From Myxococcota bacterium (GTDB taxonomy: Bacteria > Myxococcota_A > UBA9160 > UBA6930): 46,982 nt of DNA. The notes beneath the pieces are model-generated. The model was not told the DNA's origin. It searched no databases and saw nothing but the letters and a program-made list of their open reading frames with translations. Position numbers and translations under genes: made by a program. The stretch is from NCBI GenBank assembly GCA_030065975.1, contig JASJCN010000019.1:1-46982 (forward strand), given 5' to 3'. Shown in pieces: positions 39,409 through 46,982 of the stretch. Each line of letters opens with the position of its first letter. Position 1 is the stretch's first letter.

Positions 39409-40917
39409 TTGTTCGTCGAGCTCGATGGCCAGGGCCCCTTGCACCAGCAGGTCACGCGCTCCCTGCGCGAAGCCGTGCTCTGCGGGCGGGTGGCCCCGGG
39501 CGAGCGGCTGCCGGCCACGCGCACCCTGGCCCGGGAGCTCGGCGTCTCGCGCAACACCCTGCTCCAGGCCTACGAGCAGCTCACGGACGAGGGCTACCTG
39601 GTGGCACGCACGGGCGCCGGGACCTTCGTCGCGAGTGCCCTGCCCGGCCCGGCGCCCCTGCACGGGTCCGGAGCTCTGCACGGGTCCGGAGAGCCGGGAG
39701 CTCCCGGCCCGGCCACCACTCGCGCGACCCGCGCCCCCGAGCTCTCGAGCTACGCGCGCCGCGCGCTCGAGGGCGCCCCGCGCGGGCGCGTCTCGTGGAA
39801 CCTGCCCCGCCGCGGCGTCCGCTACGACTTCCGCTACGGCGAGCCGGCCTATCCCGACCTGCCCCTCGAGACCTGGAGCCGGCTGCTCGGCCGGCGCGCG
39901 CGGCGCGCCAGCGTGATGCGCCTCGCCTACTCCGACCCGGCCGGCACGCCCGAGCTCCGCGAGGCATTGGCCGGCTACCTCGCCCGGGCGCGCGGTGTGC
40001 GCTGTACGCCCGAACGCATCGTCATCACCCGGGGCAGTCAGCAGGCCATCGACCTCGTGTGTCGCGTGCTGATCGATCCGGGCGACCCCGTCGCCATCGA
40101 GGAGCCCCACTACACGGGCTTCTCCTACCCACTGGCCGCCCACGGCGCGAAGCTCGTCCCGATCCCCGTCGACGAGAGCGGGCTCGACGTCGACGCGCTG
40201 CGCGCGAGCGCGCCGGTGCGCGGCGTGTGCACCACACCGTCCCACCAGTTTCCGCTGGGCGGCGTGCTCCCACTCGAACGCCGGCTCTCGCTCCTCGAGC
40301 ACGCGGCCGAGACGGGCGCCTTCGTCCTCGAGGACGACTACGACGGCGAGTACCGCTTCGAGGGGCGTCCGATCCCGAGCCTCCAGGGCCTCGACGCCGA
40401 CGAGAACGTGCTGCTGGTGGGCACCGCCTCGAAGCTGCTCTTCCCGGCCCTGCGCATCGGCTGGATGGTGCTGCCGGAGGCGCTGGTCCGACCCTTCTGC
40501 ATCGCCAAGGCCTACGCCGACACCGGCAGCGCCAGCATCGAACAGCTCGTGCTGGCCGACTTCATCGAGGGCGGCCACCTCGACCGGCACATCCGCCGCT
40601 CGCGCATCAAGAACGCCGCGCGGCGCGAGGCGCTGCAGCGCGCCGTCGAGACCCACCTGGCCGGACGCGGCGAGCTGGTGGGCACCCGGGCGGGGCTGCA
40701 CGGCGTGCTGCGCGTACCGGGCCTGCCCTCTTCCCGGGAGAGCGAGCTGCGCCGCGCGTGCGCGGACCGCGACGTCGGCGTGTACCCCGTGCGCGCCTAC
40801 TACACGACGCTTCCGGCGACGACGGAGGTGCTGCTCGGCTACGGCGCCCTCGAGCCGGCGGACGTCGACGAGGGCGTCGCACGCATCTCCGAGGCACTCG
40901 CGAGCCTGGGCGTCTAG
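39409..40917 (+). CDS. MocR-family regulator (GntR helix-turn-helix plus PLP aminotransferase domain)
   Basis: The protein has 502 aa from a TTG at 39409; GGAG lies 5 nt upstream and no in-frame ATG is near. Residues 10-75 are a GntR winged helix (LHQQVTRSLREAVLCGRVAPGERLPATRTLARELGVSRNTLLQAYEQL). A flexible linker (78-110) contains the repeat LHGSGALHGSGEPG, encoded by a duplicated CTGCACGGGTCCGGAG. Residues 115-500 are a fold-type I aminotransferase domain: D310 in LEDDYDGEYRF and PLP-binding K342 in GTASKLLFPALRIGW. MocR proteins bind PLP and an amine or aldehyde and activate or repress neighbouring genes. The target here is probably the divergent PaaI-molybdo-oxidoreductase pair or a distant gene. 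It has no PLP-pathway gene beside it. Confidence 0.86.
   Translation: MFVELDGQGPLHQQVTRSLREAVLCGRVAPGERLPATRTLARELGVSRNTLLQAYEQLTDEGYLVARTGAGTFVASALPGPAPLHGSGALHGSGEPGAPGPATTRATRAPELSSYARRALEGAPRGRVSWNLPRRGVRYDFRYGEPAYPDLPLETWSRLLGRRARRASVMRLAYSDPAGTPELREALAGYLARARGVRCTPERIVITRGSQQAIDLVCRVLIDPGDPVAIEEPHYTGFSYPLAAHGAKLVPIPVDESGLDVDALRASAPVRGVCTTPSHQFPLGGVLPLERRLSLLEHAAETGAFVLEDDYDGEYRFEGRPIPSLQGLDADENVLLVGTASKLLFPALRIGWMVLPEALVRPFCIAKAYADTGSASIEQLVLADFIEGGHLDRHIRRSRIKNAARREALQRAVETHLAGRGELVGTRAGLHGVLRVPGLPSSRESELRRACADRDVGVYPVRAYYTTLPATTEVLLGYGALEPADVDEGVARISEALASLGV
39658..39691 (+). repeat. Duplicated 16-bp unit in the MocR linker
   Basis: CTGCACGGGTCCGGAG occurs at 39658-39673 and 39676-39691 (18-bp period). 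It encodes LHGSGA/E units in the linker between the DNA-binding and PLP domains, so copy number would alter linker length only. Confidence 0.65.
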
Positions 40918-40997
40918 GGAAGCTCTGCAGATGTCGACTACACGCGACTGTCGGGCTCCGACGGTGCGTGTAGAGAATCTCGTGCAGGGCTTCCCTA
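40915..40997. repeat. 83-bp near-perfect hairpin between convergent mocR and GFA genes
   Basis: The outer arms are TAGGGAAGCTCTGCA (40915-40929) and TGCAGGGCTTCCCTA (40983-40997): 14 Watson-Crick pairs and one G-T wobble. Internal arms follow: CTACACGC (40938-40945) with GCGTGTAG (40966-40973), and ACTGTCGG (40947-40954) with CCGACGGT (40958-40965), with one wobble and a 3-nt loop. The unpaired parts are small (8 and 9 nt plus one bulge). The outermost TAG on each strand is the stop codon of each flanking gene, so the two stops pair with each other. TA dinucleotides bound the GGGAAGC termini, as a TA-duplicating element would leave. No T-tract supports plain termination. It may be a MITE-like element, a REP-type repeat or a bidirectional terminator. 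Confidence 0.8.
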
Positions 40998-41417
40998 ACC
41001 GGGGTTCCCCTCGGTGACGGGCTTGCTGTCGTCCACGGGCGCCCAGGGCTGGGCCGAACGACTCCACCAGCTTCCGGCGACCTCGATCCAGCTCGGATCG
41101 TCGAAGACGGCCGCCTTCACGAAGGTGAGGCCCGGTGCCGCGGTCACGCGGCTGAAGAGCGGCGAGCCGCAGTCTCCGCAGAAGCTGCGGTCGACCTTGC
41201 CGCCGCCCTCTCCGGTCACTTCGTAGGAACGGGGCTCACCCGAGAGCAGCGTGAACGCCGCGTCGGGCACCATGCAGATCGTGGCGAAGCCGCTGCCGGT
41301 CGAGCGTTGGCAGTCGCGGCAGTGGCAGTTGTTGGCGGTGACGACGCCGGAGCGCGGCAGCTCGAATCGCACCGCGCCGCACAGGCATCCGCCCTGCTCG
41401 ATGGGATCGTCCGACAT
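40995..41417 (-). CDS. GFA-family Zn-binding protein
   Basis: The protein has 140 aa from ATG 41417 with GGAGG upstream. Cys sets of the GFA fold are visible: GGCLCGAVRF (9-18), NCHCRDCQRSTGSGF (30-44) and FCGDCGSPLFSR (about 79-90). Together they bind Zn. The family is named for glutathione-dependent formaldehyde-activating enzyme, but most members have other, unknown roles. It is the second gene behind the TPR lipoprotein (18-bp gap) and ends in the 83-bp hairpin. Confidence 0.83.
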   Translation of the reverse strand: MSDDPIEQGGCLCGAVRFELPRSGVVTANNCHCRDCQRSTGSGFATICMVPDAAFTLLSGEPRSYEVTGEGGGKVDRSFCGDCGSPLFSRVTAAPGLTFVKAAVFDDPSWIEVAGSWWSRSAQPWAPVDDSKPVTEGNPG

Positions 41418-41434
41418 GGCATTCCTCCGGTTGG

Positions 41435-43132
41435 TTAGAAGCGCGAGCGCTCGAGCGTGACGTCGGCCTCGGCGAACGCGTAGCCGAACCCCTGCTCGAC
41501 GGCCGAGGCCTCGGCGTCGCGGCCCTGAGCGCGCAGCGTCTGGGCCAGGCCGAAGAGCGACCAGCCGTTCTTCGGGTACTTCTCGAGATCCTTGCGGTAG
41601 ACGGCCTCGGCCTGGTCCAGGTGCCCGGACTCGAAGAGCCAGGCTCCGTAGTACTGGCGCGGCGGCGCGAACCAGGGGGGAGGCTCCATGTAGGCGAGGC
41701 CGTCCTGCAGGGCGATCGCCATCTCGAACTGCGCGAAGGCGTCCGCGGCGTTGCCCGTCGCCGCGTGGATCTCGGCGCCCAGGTGGGCCTCTCCGATCTG
41801 GAGCAGCTGCCGGGCGCTCGAGGTGCCGCCCGCGAGGATCAGCTCCGCGATGGCCGGCTCGTCCACGACGCCCGAGAGCGCCGCGAGCTCCTGCTCGGCG
41901 GCCGCCGCATCGCCCCGTCGCACGTGGGCGAGGCCGCGGGCGTAGTGTGCGATGCCGGTCAGGTAGCGGTGGTCGCTCGAGGGCATGGGCTCGCCGAGCA
42001 CCGCGTCGAAGCGGCCGAAGCGCACCAGGGTGAGCATCGGGATCGACTGGAACTCCTCCATGAAGTCGAAGGCGGCGAGGTAGTCGCTCGTCGCCGACGC
42101 GAGCTTGCGCGCCGCGGTGAGCGAGGCCTCGCTCTGCCCGCCGGCGGCCGCGGCCGCCCAGAGGAAGTGCACGTTGTGCGGGTAGTAGGCGGCGCGATAG
42201 AAGTCGCCGGGCCGGCACCAGGCGAAGAACTGCTCGTCGGCCGCGGCGGCGGCGCGGTTCGCATCGACGGCGTCCTGGTAGCGCCCGAGGCGCCAGTAGA
42301 TGTGCGAGGGCATGTGCACCAGGTGCCCGGCGTCGGGAGCCAGCGTGCCCAGGCGGTCGGCCGCCGCCTCCGCCTTCTCGGGGAAGAACTCCTCGGTGGC
42401 GTGGATGTAGTAGTGGTTGGCGCCGAGGTGGTTCGGCGTGCTCGCGAGCACCTCTTCGAGCAGGCTCACGATCAGCTCGGTGTGCTCGCGCGGCTGCCCC
42501 TCGCTGTTCCAGTAATCCCAGGGGTAGAGGTCCATCAGCGACTCGGCGAAGAGCACGGCCACGTCCACGTCTTCGGAGTGGTCGGCGCGCACGGCGCGCA
42601 TGGCCTCGGCGTAGTCGCGGTCGCGGGTCGCGCGCATTTCGGGGTCGGGCGTCGCCGCGTAGCGGGCGCGCAGCGCCTCGATCAGCGCCTGGTCGCGCGG
42701 AGCCGCACCGCTCGCGAGGCCCGCCGCCTTCTCGGCCAGCGCGTGGGCCTGCATCTCGGCATCGGGCCCCATGGGCGCGTTGATGTTCGGCCCGAGGGCG
42801 AGCGCCTGTCCCCAGACGCACATGGCGCAGGTCGGATCCAGCTTCTCGGCCTGCTCGAAGGCCTGGATCGCCGCCGCGTGGTTGAAGCCGTAGACGAGGG
42901 CCAGGCCTTGATCGAACCAGCGCTGGGCGGCCTCGTTCGCCGTGACCTGCATGCGGTGATCGCCGATGCCGGCGAGCGCACGCGGATGCTCGGACGGGCT
43001 CTCTGCAGGCGCCGCCTCCTCGGCCGAGTCGCCGGCGAGCTGGGCGCACGCCAGCAGCAGGGCGGCGAGCAGGAGAACGGGTGTCAGGGCGAGGGCGGAC
43101 GCTCGCCGGGAGACGCTCGAGGGGGTCGGCAT
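41435..43132 (-). CDS. TPR-containing lipoprotein
   Basis: The protein has 565 aa from ATG 43132, with GGAGG 8 nt upstream. The signal ALALTPVLLLAALLLAC ends in a lipobox (Cys at about residue 28), so it is lipidated. TPR units start at about residue 68 (RWFDQGLALVYGFNHAAAIQAFEQAEKLDP) and recur through 300-550 (DAVDANRAAAAADEQ, AFAQFEMAIALQDG, LDQAEAVYRKDLEKYPKNGWSLFGLAQTL). Cys at C-A-M-C and His-rich HLGANHYYIHATEEF and GHLVHMPSHIYWR in the middle are typical of this large bacterial family. The function is unknown. The repeats suggest a scaffold or an enzyme-associated surface protein. Confidence 0.75.
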   Translation of the reverse strand: MPTPSSVSRRASALALTPVLLLAALLLACAQLAGDSAEEAAPAESPSEHPRALAGIGDHRMQVTANEAAQRWFDQGLALVYGFNHAAAIQAFEQAEKLDPTCAMCVWGQALALGPNINAPMGPDAEMQAHALAEKAAGLASGAAPRDQALIEALRARYAATPDPEMRATRDRDYAEAMRAVRADHSEDVDVAVLFAESLMDLYPWDYWNSEGQPREHTELIVSLLEEVLASTPNHLGANHYYIHATEEFFPEKAEAAADRLGTLAPDAGHLVHMPSHIYWRLGRYQDAVDANRAAAAADEQFFAWCRPGDFYRAAYYPHNVHFLWAAAAAGGQSEASLTAARKLASATSDYLAAFDFMEEFQSIPMLTLVRFGRFDAVLGEPMPSSDHRYLTGIAHYARGLAHVRRGDAAAAEQELAALSGVVDEPAIAELILAGGTSSARQLLQIGEAHLGAEIHAATGNAADAFAQFEMAIALQDGLAYMEPPPWFAPPRQYYGAWLFESGHLDQAEAVYRKDLEKYPKNGWSLFGLAQTLRAQGRDAEASAVEQGFGYAFAEADVTLERSRF

Positions 43133-43311
43133 GGGGGAGTCCTCCGAGCCCTCATGGTGGCACAGCCGGGGTTCGCGCCGCCCGCCAAGGGCTCGCCGAA
43201 TCGGGCGTCTTCGGGAGGAGCTGCACGCGCGCGATGGGATCGGCGGGGTGTGCGTTCCTGACACAGGAAGGGCGCCCGAACCACTCTCTCCTACTGCCCC
43301 GAAGGAGCCTC
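43133..43311. promoter_or_regulatory. Divergent intergenic region between TPR lipoprotein and PEP-CTERM genes
   Basis: These 179 bp separate divergent genes and should contain two promoters. The right end carries GAAGGAG, the ribosome-binding site of the PEP-CTERM gene. I see no clear operator or small gene. Confidence 0.3.
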
Positions 43312-44007
43312 ATGCCGTCCCTGCGCCCTCCCTCCTCCTCCCCCTCCCGCCGCCTCCGTCGCCGCCTCGTGCCTGCCGGCCTGGGCCTCGTCCTCGCACT
43401 CGCCCTGGCCGCGCCGGCCGCGGCCGACTCCCTGCTCTTCGATGGGGCGGGCTTCCCGTCGCTCAGCGACGTGGCCGCCGCCGATACGGGCTCCGTCTCG
43501 ATCAGCTCGGCGCTGATCCTCTCCGAGGCCGATCTCGCGACGCTCACCTTCCTGCCCACGAGCGGCTTCGCGACCAGCGGCGACCAGGGCCTGCTCAACT
43601 CGCTGGCGGCGGGGATCGACATCGCCTTCGGCCAGCCGGTCGAGAGCGTCTCGATCGACGTCGTCGGGCTCCCGCTCGTGGGCGGCACCGGCGACCACGC
43701 CGTCGCGCTGCTCGCCTTCTCGAACGGTCAGCTGATTCTCGAGACCCTCTCGGACCCGACGCAGATCGGCGACAGCGGCCGCCACGAGGCCACGCTCTCG
43801 GCGATGGCCGTGCGCATCGACGCCGTGCGGCTCGAGGCGCGCGACTGCCCGATGGGGCCCACCAGCTGTGTCCTGGCCGACGTCACGACCAGCTTCTTCG
43901 CCGACACGCTCGACTTCGTGAGCGCGCCCGAGCCCGGTATCGTCGGGTGGCTGATTCCCGTGCTCGCGCTCGGCTGTCTCGGTCGCGCGCGAGGAGGTCG
44001 CTCCTGA
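43312..44007 (+). CDS. PEP-CTERM-like sorted surface protein
   Basis: The protein has 231 aa from ATG 43312 with GAAGGAG upstream. The N-terminal signal is unusually Arg-rich (SPSRRLRRRLVPAGLGLVLALALAAPAAA, 11-38). The C-terminus has PEP (206-208), then a hydrophobic helix (GIVGWLIPVLALGCL, 209-223) and a basic tail RARGGRS. This is the exosortase-substrate plan; the motif would be cleaved and the protein sorted to the envelope. No exosortase is in the window. The middle is beta-rich with two Cys (about 179 and 186) and resembles no named domain. The TGA overlaps the next ATG (TGATG). Confidence 0.75.
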   Translation: MPSLRPPSSSPSRRLRRRLVPAGLGLVLALALAAPAAADSLLFDGAGFPSLSDVAAADTGSVSISSALILSEADLATLTFLPTSGFATSGDQGLLNSLAAGIDIAFGQPVESVSIDVVGLPLVGGTGDHAVALLAFSNGQLILETLSDPTQIGDSGRHEATLSAMAVRIDAVRLEARDCPMGPTSCVLADVTTSFFADTLDFVSAPEPGIVGWLIPVLALGCLGRARGGRS

Positions 44008-46412
44008 TGGCCCGCTCCGCCGCGCTCGCGTTCCTGTGCCTCTTCCTGCTCTCGTGCCTGCCGCGCCCCGAGATCGTCGCGCCGGTGGACGGCTCCCAGG
44101 TGCCCGGCGATGCGAGCACCCTCGACGTCACCATCGATCTCGGGCCGGCCCTTCCCTTCGGCGCCGTGCTCAAGGTGACGCTGCTCTCGGGCATCGACAC
44201 CGGGAGCCCGGTGATCACCGACCTGAGCGCCGACTTCGCCGGTGCCGGCGGCACCGTCACCCTCACCGGCCTCCAGGACGGAAGCGGCCCGGTACGGGAG
44301 GGACGCAGCACGATCTTCGCCGCCATCGACTCGGACGCCGACGGCACCGCCGAGAACGTGGCTTCGGCCACCTTCTCCTTCGTTCGCGGCCTCGACTCGG
44401 CCGACGCCGACCGCTGCGACGTGCTCGACCCGTCCCACTGCCTGTACCCCTTCCCGAGCAGCCACTTCCTGAAGCCCGATCCCGCGACCGACACCGGCCT
44501 GCGCGTGAGCTTCCCGCCCGCCTCCATGCCCGTGAACGATCTCGGCACGCCCGTCGATCCCACCGAGTGGAACCGCAGCGACGGCTTCAGCCCCGGCGCC
44601 GCCATGCACGCGGTGTTCCCCGACATCGACTTCGCGCAGAGCGGGCTTCCAGACATGGCGAACATCGGGCTCTCCCTGGATCCCGACGCCGCCGTCGTGC
44701 TGATCGACGCCGAGACCGGCGAGCGCTGGCCCTACTTCTCGGAGCTCGACTTCGACGCGACGGGCAACCCGGCGCGCCAGGCGCTCTTCGTCCGCCCCGC
44801 CCGCAACTTCAAGGGCGGCCACCGCTACGTCGTGGGCTTCCGCAACCTGAAGGACGCCGCGGGCGACCTCCTCGACCCCTCGCCCGGCTTCCGGCTCTAC
44901 CGCGACGGCCTGGTCACCGAGGTGGACGCGATCGAGAGCCGGCGGCCCGAGATCGAGTCCGCGATCACGGCCCTCGAGCAGGCGGGCGTCGAGCGCGACG
45001 AGCTCCAGCTCGCCTACGACTTCACGATCCTCTCGAAGCGCGATCTCTCCGAGCGCATCCTGAAGATGCGCGACGACGCCTTCGCGTTCCTCGGCACCGA
45101 CGCCCCGGCCTTCACCGTCACCGAGGTGCAGGATCGCGAGCGCAACGGCGTGCCCCTGAAACGCATCGACGGCACCTACGAGGTGCCGCTGTATCTCACC
45201 GGCGACGGCATCCCGTTCTTCTCGCGCCTGACCCAGGGGCCCGACGGCCTGCCCATCCGGGTGGGGACGTACACCGCCGACTTCCGCTGCACCGTCCCGA
45301 GCACGGCCACGCCCGCGACCCGCGGCCGCCCCTCGCTCTACGGCCACGGCCTCCTCGGCAGCCAGAACGAGACGGGCGCAAGCCACGTCGAGGTCTTCGC
45401 CACCACGCACAACATCATCTTCTGCGGCACCCGCTGGATCGGCATGGGCGAAGACGACTCGCTCGGCACCGCCGCCATCCTGCAGGACTTCAGCAACTTC
45501 CCGGTGCTGGTCGACCGCCTGCACCAGGCGAACCTGAACTTCCTCTTCCTCGGCCGCCTGATGATCCACCCCGACGGCCTGCGCACGGACCCGAGCTTCG
45601 GCGACATCTTCGACTGCGACTGGCCGCTCGCGCCGGGCGAGGAGCGCTGCCTCTTCTACGACGGCAACAGCCAGGGCGGCATCGCCGGCGGAGGGCTCGC
45701 GGCCATCGCCCAGGACTTCGACCGGCTGGTGCTGGGCGTCGTGGGCATGAACTACTCCACCCTGCTGCGGCGCTCGGTCGACTTCGACCCCTTCAAGGCG
45801 ATCATCGGCTACACCGACCCGCTCGACATCAACCTGGTGATCCACATGGCCCAGATGCTCTGGGACCGCACCGAGGCCAACGGTGCCGCGAACCACCTGA
45901 CCAGCGACACCTTCGACGGCACCCCGGCCAAGGACGTGCTGCTGCACGTGGCGTGGAACGACCTCCAGGTGGCGCAGATCACGGCGGAGACCATGGCGCG
46001 CACCATGGGCGCGCGCGTGCGCTTCCCGGCCTTCGACCCGGCGCGCTTCGTGGGCGAGGCGAGCCCGGGCGACGGCACGACGATCACGACGCCGCGCGCC
46101 TGGGACGAGCAGTTCCCCTACTTCGAGATCCCGCGCCTCGAGTCGACGGTCCCCGACCAGGACCATGGCAAGGGCTCGGTGCTCGTCGTCTGGGACAGCG
46201 GCAACGTGCAGCCGCCGCTCGACAACCAGCCGCCGCCGCGGATCTTCAACCCCGCTCTGCAGCCCTGCGCCCGCGGCCGCGGCACGGATCCCCACGAGTG
46301 CCCGCGTCGCGATCCGCTCTCGCTGGATCAGAAGTCCGCGTTCATGACGCCGGGCGGAACCTTCATCGACACCTGCCCCGTCGGCGAGAGCTGCACCGCC
46401 CGAGGGAACTGA
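44007..46412 (+). CDS. Large lipoprotein with alpha/beta-hydrolase-like core
   Basis: The protein has 801 aa from ATG 44007. GAGGAGG lies upstream inside the PEP-CTERM gene, and the TGATG junction implies translational coupling. The signal ARSAALAFLCLFLLSC ends in a lipobox (Cys at 17). Residues 20-130 are an Ig-like beta domain (VAPVDGSQVPGDASTLDVTIDLG). Then come DPSHCLYPFPSSHF (about 139-152) and LFVRPARNFKGGHRYVVGFRNL, segments seen in a family of large secreted bacterial proteins. YGHGLLGSQNETGASH (about 445-460) and FYDGNSQGGIAGG (about 550-562, G-N-S-x-G-G as nucleophile elbow) suggest an alpha/beta hydrolase. The last 40 residues contain Cys pairs. It probably acts on the cell surface, perhaps with the PEP-CTERM partner. 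Confidence 0.7.
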   Translation: MARSAALAFLCLFLLSCLPRPEIVAPVDGSQVPGDASTLDVTIDLGPALPFGAVLKVTLLSGIDTGSPVITDLSADFAGAGGTVTLTGLQDGSGPVREGRSTIFAAIDSDADGTAENVASATFSFVRGLDSADADRCDVLDPSHCLYPFPSSHFLKPDPATDTGLRVSFPPASMPVNDLGTPVDPTEWNRSDGFSPGAAMHAVFPDIDFAQSGLPDMANIGLSLDPDAAVVLIDAETGERWPYFSELDFDATGNPARQALFVRPARNFKGGHRYVVGFRNLKDAAGDLLDPSPGFRLYRDGLVTEVDAIESRRPEIESAITALEQAGVERDELQLAYDFTILSKRDLSERILKMRDDAFAFLGTDAPAFTVTEVQDRERNGVPLKRIDGTYEVPLYLTGDGIPFFSRLTQGPDGLPIRVGTYTADFRCTVPSTATPATRGRPSLYGHGLLGSQNETGASHVEVFATTHNIIFCGTRWIGMGEDDSLGTAAILQDFSNFPVLVDRLHQANLNFLFLGRLMIHPDGLRTDPSFGDIFDCDWPLAPGEERCLFYDGNSQGGIAGGGLAAIAQDFDRLVLGVVGMNYSTLLRRSVDFDPFKAIIGYTDPLDINLVIHMAQMLWDRTEANGAANHLTSDTFDGTPAKDVLLHVAWNDLQVAQITAETMARTMGARVRFPAFDPARFVGEASPGDGTTITTPRAWDEQFPYFEIPRLESTVPDQDHGKGSVLVVWDSGNVQPPLDNQPPPRIFNPALQPCARGRGTDPHECPRRDPLSLDQKSAFMTPGGTFIDTCPVGESCTARGN

Positions 46413-46414
46413 GC

Positions 46415-46982
46415 TCAGGCGAGGAGCGCGCTCCCCAGCCGCTCGAAGAGCCAGTAGGCCGAGAGGGCGCCGAGCCCGTAGGCCGCAACCCAACGCAGGC
46501 GCGTGTGCTGGGCGAACACGCTCGTCTCGCCGAGGGCGAAGAGCCGCGTGATCGCGGAGGCGGCGATCAGCGCCACGGCCACGATGGCGAGCTGTCCCAC
46601 CTCGATGCCGACGTTGAAGGCGAACAGCGCGAGCGGGATCTCGCCGGCGGGGAGCCCGATCTCGGCCAGGGCGCCCGCGAAGCCCAGGCCGTGGAGCAGG
46701 CCGAAGGCGAAGGCGACCCGCCAGGGGGCTCGGCCGAAGAGGCTACGGCGTCGCGCGCGCGGCACGATCTCGAGCGCGGTCGCGACCAGGGTGAGCGCGA
46801 TCCCGACCTCCACCCAGGCGGAGTTCACCCGCGCGATCTCGAGCACCGAGAGCGCGAGGGTGACGCTGTGGCCGACGGTGAAGGCGGTGATGGTGTAGAG
46901 CAGCGGTCGAGACCCGCGCACGAGTAACAGCAGGCCGAGCACGAAGAGCACGTGGTCGAAGCCGAAGACCAGGTGGTGGGTG
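46415..46982 (-). CDS. HupE/UreJ-like membrane protein, N-terminus beyond the window
   Basis: The reading frame runs from the right edge to a stop at 46415 (about 189 codons visible). At the edge the frame reads THHLVFGFDHVLFVLGLLLLV, which matches the H-x-x-x-G-x-D-H-x-L-F-V-L signature of the HupE/UreJ_2 family. At least five further hydrophobic segments follow (YTITAFTVGHSVTLALSVL, then VGIALTLVATALEIV, VAFAFGLLHGLGFAGAL, LALFAFNVGIEVGQLAIVAVAL and YGLGALSAYWLF). The conserved His in HSV and LLHGLGFA suit Ni or metal handling, but many members have no known substrate. It is convergent with the lipoprotein gene (2-bp gap). Confidence 0.78.
   Translation of the reverse strand, partial: THHLVFGFDHVLFVLGLLLLVRGSRPLLYTITAFTVGHSVTLALSVLEIARVNSAWVEVGIALTLVATALEIVPRARRRSLFGRAPWRVAFAFGLLHGLGFAGALAEIGLPAGEIPLALFAFNVGIEVGQLAIVAVALIAASAITRLFALGETSVFAQHTRLRWVAAYGLGALSAYWLFERLGSALLA

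Noticed and set aside
1-46982. tRNA, rRNA or CRISPR arrays
   Set aside because: I looked for regular repeat-spacer patterns and typical tRNA arms and found none. The repeats seen are short and unrelated to CRISPR.

Overview
The window is very GC-rich (close to 70% judged by eye). It is packed with short-gap genes that often start with GTG or TTG. It looks like the chromosome of an aerobic, Gram-negative, non-model bacterium. Evidence for an outer membrane is a fused LptF/LptG LPS-export permease, several lipobox proteins and a PEP-CTERM protein. The mix of COQ4-like protein, cytochrome P450, PF10118-type hydrolase, TetR regulators, neutral-ceramidase-like protein and nonulosonate genes is what I would expect from a former Deltaproteobacteria lineage (Myxococcota-like). 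That placement is inference with low confidence. I see no rRNA, tRNA, CRISPR array, phage genes or intact transposase.

Region 1 (1-13.4 kb) is a surface-glycan region. A minus-strand operon reads sulfotransferase > capsule-type surface carbohydrate protein > PhyH-type dioxygenase > Gfo/Idh/MocA dehydrogenase > CMP-nonulosonate cytidylyltransferase fused to a HAD phosphatase > nonulosonate synthase fused to a cupin > a truncated gene. Divergent from it on the plus strand are a three-part fusion (GT-A-like glycosyltransferase, half a methyltransferase, ELM1-like domain), an LptF-LptG fusion and a second sulfotransferase paralogous to the first. Together they suggest synthesis, hydroxylation, sulfation and export of a sialic-acid-like surface glycan. 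This is the most system-like part of the window.

Region 2 (13.4-19.6 kb) holds two small regulons, each with a TetR-family gene and a palindromic operator: GST // TetR-DoxX, and GH1 glucosidase-TetR // COQ4-like. A fatty acyl-CoA-ligase-type enzyme follows.

Region 3 (19.7-27.5 kb) is a run of fourteen small minus-strand genes. Several are coupled by 4-bp GTGA stop/start overlaps: P-loop kinase, VOC protein, small secreted proteins, two NTF2-like proteins, HCCA isomerase/DsbA-like protein, MBL hydrolase, GNAT and a ClpP-like protease carrying a lipoprotein signal. The pathway is not evident.

Region 4 (27.6-41.4 kb) has DUF937, TesB thioesterase, a neutral-ceramidase-like protein with an overlapping HEAT-repeat protein, P450 // PF10118 hydrolase, a beta-propeller protein with a secreted alpha/beta hydrolase, a molybdopterin oxidoreductase with a PaaI-type thioesterase, and a divergent MocR regulator. 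The MocR gene and a convergent GFA-family gene are joined by an unusually perfect 83-bp hairpin that contains both stop codons.

Region 5 (41.4-47 kb) has a TPR lipoprotein, a PEP-CTERM protein translationally coupled to a large lipoprotein hydrolase, and the end of a HupE/UreJ-like membrane protein.

Start sites were chosen by ribosome-binding site, reading frame and family alignment from memory. All functional calls come from motif recognition without database searches.
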